Origin: Rhodoferax sp.
Lineage (GTDB): Bacteria > Pseudomonadota > Gammaproteobacteria > Burkholderiales > Burkholderiaceae
DNA: 8,480 nucleotides
Assembly: GCA_020048295.1 (NCBI GenBank)
Contig: JAIFMT010000105.1
Coordinates: 1-8,480 of the forward strand
Direction of reading: 5' to 3'
The notes beneath the pieces are model-generated. The model was not told the DNA's origin, did not search any database, and saw only the letters and a list, made by a program, of their open reading frames with translations. Position numbers and translations under genes: made by a program. Each line of letters opens with the position of its first letter. Position 1 is the stretch's first letter. Shown piece after piece: positions 4,958 to 8,480 of this stretch.

Positions 4958-6682
4958 ATGAAAGACGATACGCACGAACTTTGGCAACAATCCGCACAAA
5001 AATTTCAGCAGACCATGACTGACAACTGGAAAAGTGCCTTTGAGTCGTTCCAGAACATGGACCTGGGTTCCATGACCGGCAAACTGATGGCACCCACCAC
5101 GCAACCCCCCAAAATCACCTTTGATCAGGCCAAGTTGCACCAGCTGCAGCAGGACTATCTCAAGGAAGCCGCTGAACTGTGGACGCAAGGCTTGCAAAAC
5201 AAGCTTGAGCTCAAGGACAAGCGCTTTTCGTCACCGGCCTGGACTGCCAACCCGATGGCCAGCTTTACCGCTGCGGTCTATCTGCTCAACGCCAAAACCC
5301 TGCTGCGCCTGGTCGATGCTGTCGAAGCCGACGACAAAACCCGCGCCCGCATCCGCTTTACCGTCGAGCAGCTCAATGCCGCTGCCGCTCCCAGCAACTT
5401 TCTGGCCATGAATGCCGATGCGTTGCATGCGGCCGTCGAAACCAAGGGCCAGAGCATCTCCAAAGGTGTCCGCAATTTGTTGCAGGACTACAACAAGGGT
5501 CACATGTCGATGACCGACGAGAGCCTGTTTACCGTTGGCCAGAACATTGCCACCACCGAAGGCGCGGTCGTCTTTGAGAACGATTACATCCAGCTGATCG
5601 AGTACAAGCCGCTGACCGACAAGGTATATGAAAAGCCGTTCTTGCTGGTGCCACCGAGCATCAACAAATACTACATTCTTGACCTGCAGCCCGACAATTC
5701 GCTGATTCGCTACGCCGTGGCGCAAGGCCACCGCACCTTTGTGGTGAGCTGGCGCAACCCCGATGCGTCCCTGGAAAAGGCCACCTGGGACGACTTCATT
5801 GAGCACGCCATTCTCAAGGCCATCAGCGTCACCAAGGAAATTACCGGTGCCAAGAGCGTCAACACGCTGGGCTTTTGTGTCGGCGGCACCATGCTGTCCA
5901 CCGCGCTGGCGGTATTGGCAGCGCGCGGCGACACCTCGGTGGCCAGCACCACCTTCCTGACCGCCATGGTCGATTTTGCCGATACCGGCGTGCTTGACTT
6001 GTTCATTGACGAAGCTTTTGTGCAAAAGCGTGAGAAAGAAATGGGCCAGGGCGGCATGATGAAGGGCAGCGACATGGCCAGCACCTTCAGTTTTCTGCGC
6101 CCCAACGAACTGGTGTGGAACTACGTGGTGGGCAACTACCTCAAGGGCGAAACCCCGCCGCCGTTTGACCTGCTGTACTGGAACGCCGACAGCACCAACC
6201 TGCCGGGCCCGTTCTACGCCTGGTATCTGCGCAATACCTACCTTGAAAACAACCTCACCAAGCCCGGCAAAGCCGTGGTCTGCGGTGAAAAGGTGGACTT
6301 CAACCAGGTGACCCTGCCGATCTACATCTACGGTTCGCGTGAAGACCATATCGTGCCCATCAACGGTGCCTACGCCACCACCCAGTACCTGCCGGGTCCG
6401 AAGCGTTTTGTCATGGGGGCCTCGGGCCACATTGCCGGTGTGATCAACCCGCCGGCCAAAAACAAGCGCTGCTACTGGACGCGCGACGACGGCCTGCTGC
6501 CCAAAACCCACGCCGAATGGTTTGAAGGCGCGGTCGAGCATCCCGGCAGCTGGTGGACCGATTGGTCGCAGTGGCTGGCCAGTCAGTCTGACAAACAGAT
6601 TGCCGCGCCTAAAACCTACGGCAAGGGCAAATACAAGGCCATCGAGCCGGCGCCGGGCCGCTATGTGTTGGCCAAGGCCTGA
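4958..6682 (+). CDS. phaC: Class I poly(3-hydroxyalkanoate) synthase
   Basis: Polymerises (R)-3-hydroxyacyl-CoA, mainly 3-hydroxybutyryl-CoA, into PHA at the surface of storage granules, releasing CoA. The 574-residue length fits class I (C. necator PhaC has 589). The N-terminal domain (about 1-190) is the variable granule/partner region. The alpha/beta-hydrolase core carries the lipase-like box GFCVGG with nucleophile C307, the acid D463 in [10 protein letters not shown] and the base H491 in [12 protein letters not shown]. The D-to-H spacing (28 residues) matches the C. necator enzyme. [16 protein letters not shown] (265-280) and the C-terminal W-rich AEWFEGA...[11 protein letters not shown] block are also typical. 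ATG at 4958 has AAGGG about 9 bases upstream. The 102-base region in front, shared with a divergent gene, holds a small TTGA-N6-TCAA inverted repeat (4871-4884) but no promoter I would call. phaA follows 41 bases downstream. Confidence 0.97.
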   Translation: MKDDTHELWQQSAQKFQQTMTDNWKSAFESFQNMDLGSMTGKLMAPTTQPPKITFDQAKLHQLQQDYLKEAAELWTQGLQNKLELKDKRFSSPAWTANPMASFTAAVYLLNAKTLLRLVDAVEADDKTRARIRFTVEQLNAAAAPSNFLAMNADALHAAVETKGQSISKGVRNLLQDYNKGHMSMTDESLFTVGQNIATTEGAVVFENDYIQLIEYKPLTDKVYEKPFLLVPPSINKYYILDLQPDNSLIRYAVAQGHRTFVVSWRNPDASLEKATWDDFIEHAILKAISVTKEITGAKSVNTLGFCVGGTMLSTALAVLAARGDTSVASTTFLTAMVDFADTGVLDLFIDEAFVQKREKEMGQGGMMKGSDMASTFSFLRPNELVWNYVVGNYLKGETPPPFDLLYWNADSTNLPGPFYAWYLRNTYLENNLTKPGKAVVCGEKVDFNQVTLPIYIYGSREDHIVPINGAYATTQYLPGPKRFVMGASGHIAGVINPPAKNKRCYWTRDDGLLPKTHAEWFEGAVEHPGSWWTDWSQWLASQSDKQIAAPKTYGKGKYKAIEPAPGRYVLAKA

Positions 6683-6723
6683 TTTTTTTCAACCTCACTT
6701 TTAACCTGAACAGAAAGATCAAC

Positions 6724-7902
6724 ATGGAAGATATCGTCATCGTTTCAGCAGCGCGTACCGCCGTGGGCAAATTTGGCGGCGGATTGGCCAAAGTCGCCGC
6801 CACCGAACTGGGCAGCATCGTCATCCGCGAGGCCATTGCCCGCGCCAAACTGACCCCCGACCAGATTGGTGAAGTCATCATGGGCCAGGTGCTGGCCGCA
6901 GGCGCCGGGCAAAACCCGGCCCGTCAGGCCACGCTGAAGGCTGGTTTGCCGATGGAAACCCCGGCGCTGACCATCAACGCCGTGTGCGGCTCGGGCCTCA
7001 AATCGGTCATGCTGGCAGCGCAGGCTGTCGCCTGGGGCGACAGCGATATCGTGGTCGCCGGTGGCCAGGAAAACATGAGCGCCAGCCCGCACGTGTTGAT
7101 GGGCAGCCGCGACGGCCAGCGCATGGGCGACTGGAAAATGATCGACTCGATGATCGTTGACGGCCTGTGGGATGTGTACAACAACTACCACATGGGTATC
7201 ACCGCCGAAAACGTGGCCCGCGCCTGCAGCATCAGCCGCGAGATGCAGGACGCGCTCGCCCTGGCCAGCCAGCAAAAGGCCGCTGCAGCGCAAGACGGCG
7301 GCAAGTTCAAGGATGAAATCGTCGGTGTCAGCATTCCCCAGCGCAAGGGCGACCCGCTGGTGTTTAACACCGACGAGTTCCTGAATCGCAAAACCAATGC
7401 CGAAGCCCTGGCGGGTTTGCGTCCAGCGTTTGACAAGACCGGCTCGGTGACCGCCGGCAATGCCTCGGGCATCAACGACGGTGCTGCTGCTGTGGTGGTG
7501 ATGACGGCCAAACGGGCCGCCGCCCTGGGTCTGACTCCGCTGGCCCGCATCGCCTCTTTTGCAACCAGCGGCCTTGACCCGGCGCAAATGGGTCTGGGCC
7601 CGGTGCCGGCATCGCGCAAGGCGCTGGCACGTGCCGGCTGGAGCGTGAATGACGTTGACCTGTTTGAGTTGAACGAAGCCTTTGCCGCGCAAGCCTGCGC
7701 GGTGAACCTGCAGCTCGAAGTGGACCCGTCCAAGGTCAACGTCAATGGCGGTGCGATTGCCATTGGCCATCCGATTGGTGCGTCCGGCTGCCGTATTCTG
7801 GTGACCTTGCTGCACGAAATGCAACGCCGCGATGCCAAGAAGGGTCTGGCAGCGTTGTGTATTGGTGGCGGTATGGGGGTTTCCATGGCGCTGGAGCGCT
7901 GA
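6724..7902 (+). CDS. phaA: Acetyl-CoA C-acetyltransferase (biosynthetic beta-ketothiolase)
   Basis: First step of PHB synthesis: condensation of two acetyl-CoA to acetoacetyl-CoA, in the cytoplasm. The 392-residue product starts [19 protein letters not shown]. It has the acyl-acceptor cysteine C88 in [11 protein letters not shown], the thiolase signature ELNEAFAAQ (315-323), base H349 in [14 protein letters not shown], and the second cysteine C379 in ALCIGGGMG. This C88/H349/C379 set coincides with the numbering of C. necator PhaA, and the length agrees. The HMG motif at 156-158 ([11 protein letters not shown]) and PQRKGDP (205-211) fit the biosynthetic type. It lies between phaC and phaB in the same direction; the gap to phaB is 108 bases. 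The Shine-Dalgarno is modest (AGAAAG). A role as a broader ketothiolase (BktB-like) cannot be excluded, but position and motifs favour PhaA. Confidence 0.96.
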   Translation: MEDIVIVSAARTAVGKFGGGLAKVAATELGSIVIREAIARAKLTPDQIGEVIMGQVLAAGAGQNPARQATLKAGLPMETPALTINAVCGSGLKSVMLAAQAVAWGDSDIVVAGGQENMSASPHVLMGSRDGQRMGDWKMIDSMIVDGLWDVYNNYHMGITAENVARACSISREMQDALALASQQKAAAAQDGGKFKDEIVGVSIPQRKGDPLVFNTDEFLNRKTNAEALAGLRPAFDKTGSVTAGNASGINDGAAAVVVMTAKRAAALGLTPLARIASFATSGLDPAQMGLGPVPASRKALARAGWSVNDVDLFELNEAFAAQACAVNLQLEVDPSKVNVNGGAIAIGHPIGASGCRILVTLLHEMQRRDAKKGLAALCIGGGMGVSMALER

Positions 7903-8010
7903 TGACGCGTTCATAATGAAGCGACTGCGCAAGCCGATGTCTGTTGGCAACGGTTTGCGTCTGGTTTTCCAAGGTGTTTCAGGTGGTCATATTCATAAGA
8001 GGAGCAATTC
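7903..8010 (+). promoter_or_regulatory. phaA-phaB intercistronic region with strong ribosome binding site
   Basis: The 108-base gap is long for an operon but shows no convincing terminator hairpin or promoter. Its 3' end carries AAGAGGAG (7997-8004), a near-ideal Shine-Dalgarno 6 bases before the phaB ATG. This is much stronger than the sites in front of phaC and phaA, suggesting that phaB is translated efficiently from its own site. That the three genes share one transcript is inferred from order and orientation. Confidence 0.6.
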
Positions 8011-8480
8011 ATGAGTCAAAGAGTAGCGTACGTGACCGGTGGCATGGGTGGTATTGGTACCGCCATTTGCCAGCGGCTGAGCAAAGATGGTTTCAAGGTC
8101 ATCGCCGGCTGTGGCCCCACGCGTGACTATCCCAAGTGGCTGGCTGAACAAGCCGCGCTGGGCTACACTTTTTATGCCTCATCAGGCAATGTGGGCAACT
8201 GGGACAGCACGGTGGAGGCCTTCAACAAGGCCCACGCCGAGCACGGCATCATTGACCTGCTGGTCAACAACGCCGGCATCACGCGTGACCGCATGTTCCT
8301 GAAAATGACCCGCGAAGACTGGGACGCGGTGATCGAAACCAACCTCAATTCCATGTTCAACGTCACCAAGCAAGTGGTCGGCGGCATGGTTGAAAAAGGC
8401 TGGGGCCGCATCATCAACATCTCCAGCGTGAACGGGGTCAAGGGCCAGGCGGGCCAGACCAACTACTCGGCCGCCAAAGC
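8011..8480 (+). CDS. phaB: Acetoacetyl-CoA reductase (NADPH), N-terminal part, cut by the window edge
   Basis: Second step of PHB synthesis: NADPH-dependent reduction of acetoacetyl-CoA to (R)-3-hydroxybutyryl-CoA, the PhaC substrate. It is a short-chain dehydrogenase/reductase of which 156 codons are visible (family length about 246). It has the dinucleotide motif VTGGMGGIG (8-16), the NNAG motif (86-89), N111 of the catalytic tetrad, S139 in INISSVNG, and Y152 and K156 in NYSAAK; the window ends two bases after the lysine codon. The blocks GITRDRMFLKMTREDWD (89-105) and VNGVKGQAGQTNYSAAK (140-156) are typical of PhaB. The start at 8011 is fixed by the strong AAGAGGAG site. FabG is the main alternative family, but the phaC-phaA context and the GVKGQAGQTNYS block favour PhaB. 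Confidence 0.95.
   Translation, partial: MSQRVAYVTGGMGGIGTAICQRLSKDGFKVIAGCGPTRDYPKWLAEQAALGYTFYASSGNVGNWDSTVEAFNKAHAEHGIIDLLVNNAGITRDRMFLKMTREDWDAVIETNLNSMFNVTKQVVGGMVEKGWGRIINISSVNGVKGQAGQTNYSAAK

Noticed and set aside
5231..6541. Long open frame on the minus strand across phaC (436 codons).
   Set aside because: It is the antisense shadow of a certain GC-rich gene, with His/Gly/Val-rich composition and no recognisable domain. The same applies to the 401-codon frame opposite phaA and to the frames opposite ycaO.
7903..8010. A separate small gene or regulatory RNA between phaA and phaB.
   Set aside because: Only very short frames without a ribosome site are present, and I see no hairpin or promoter that would support an RNA gene.

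Overview
The window is ordinary chromosomal DNA from a Gram-negative betaproteobacterium, most likely of the Comamonadaceae (Rhodoferax/Polaromonas/Acidovorax type). I infer this from a groESL operon under a CIRCE operator plus a sigma-32-like promoter, a Cupriavidus-type phaC-phaA-phaB cluster, GC-rich codon use, and a short AT-richer repeat that I recall as common in that family. No species name can be supported from the sequence alone.

Left part (1-1893, all minus strand). The start of groEL runs off the left edge and is preceded by complete groES. Upstream of groES lie a 126-base leader with a terminator-like hairpin, a perfect CIRCE inverted repeat (733-759) and an adjoining heat-shock-type promoter (761-787). 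Further upstream on the same strand is a two-gene unit: a small antibiotic-biosynthesis-monooxygenase (ABM) domain protein, then a fumarylacetoacetate-hydrolase (FAH) family enzyme 6 bases downstream, close to fumarylpyruvate hydrolases.

Middle part (1894-4855). A divergent intergenic region holding one repeat copy separates the ABM gene from ycaO, the stand-alone ATP-grasp-like YcaO protein of the E. coli type. ycaO overlaps pgeF (peptidoglycan editing factor, YfiH/laccase-domain) by an ATGA junction, so the two are probably translationally coupled. pgeF carries an in-frame, low-GC insert that is itself a copy of the repeat. Convergent to pgeF, and overlapping its 3' end by 72 bases, is a gene for a small two-helix membrane protein of unknown function.

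Right part (4856-8480, plus strand). This is a canonical polyhydroxybutyrate pathway in the order phaC (class I synthase), phaA (acetyl-CoA acetyltransferase), phaB (acetoacetyl-CoA reductase, cut by the right edge just after its catalytic lysine codon). PhaA condenses two acetyl-CoA, PhaB reduces the product to (R)-3-hydroxybutyryl-CoA, and PhaC polymerises it. All catalytic residues that fall inside the window are present.

The part least explained by standard annotation is a repeat of about 50 bases seen three times: between groES and groEL, in the ABM/ycaO divergent region, and inside the pgeF reading frame. I found no CRISPR, tRNA, rRNA, transposase, phage gene or defence system, and no evidence for a wholly new multi-gene system.
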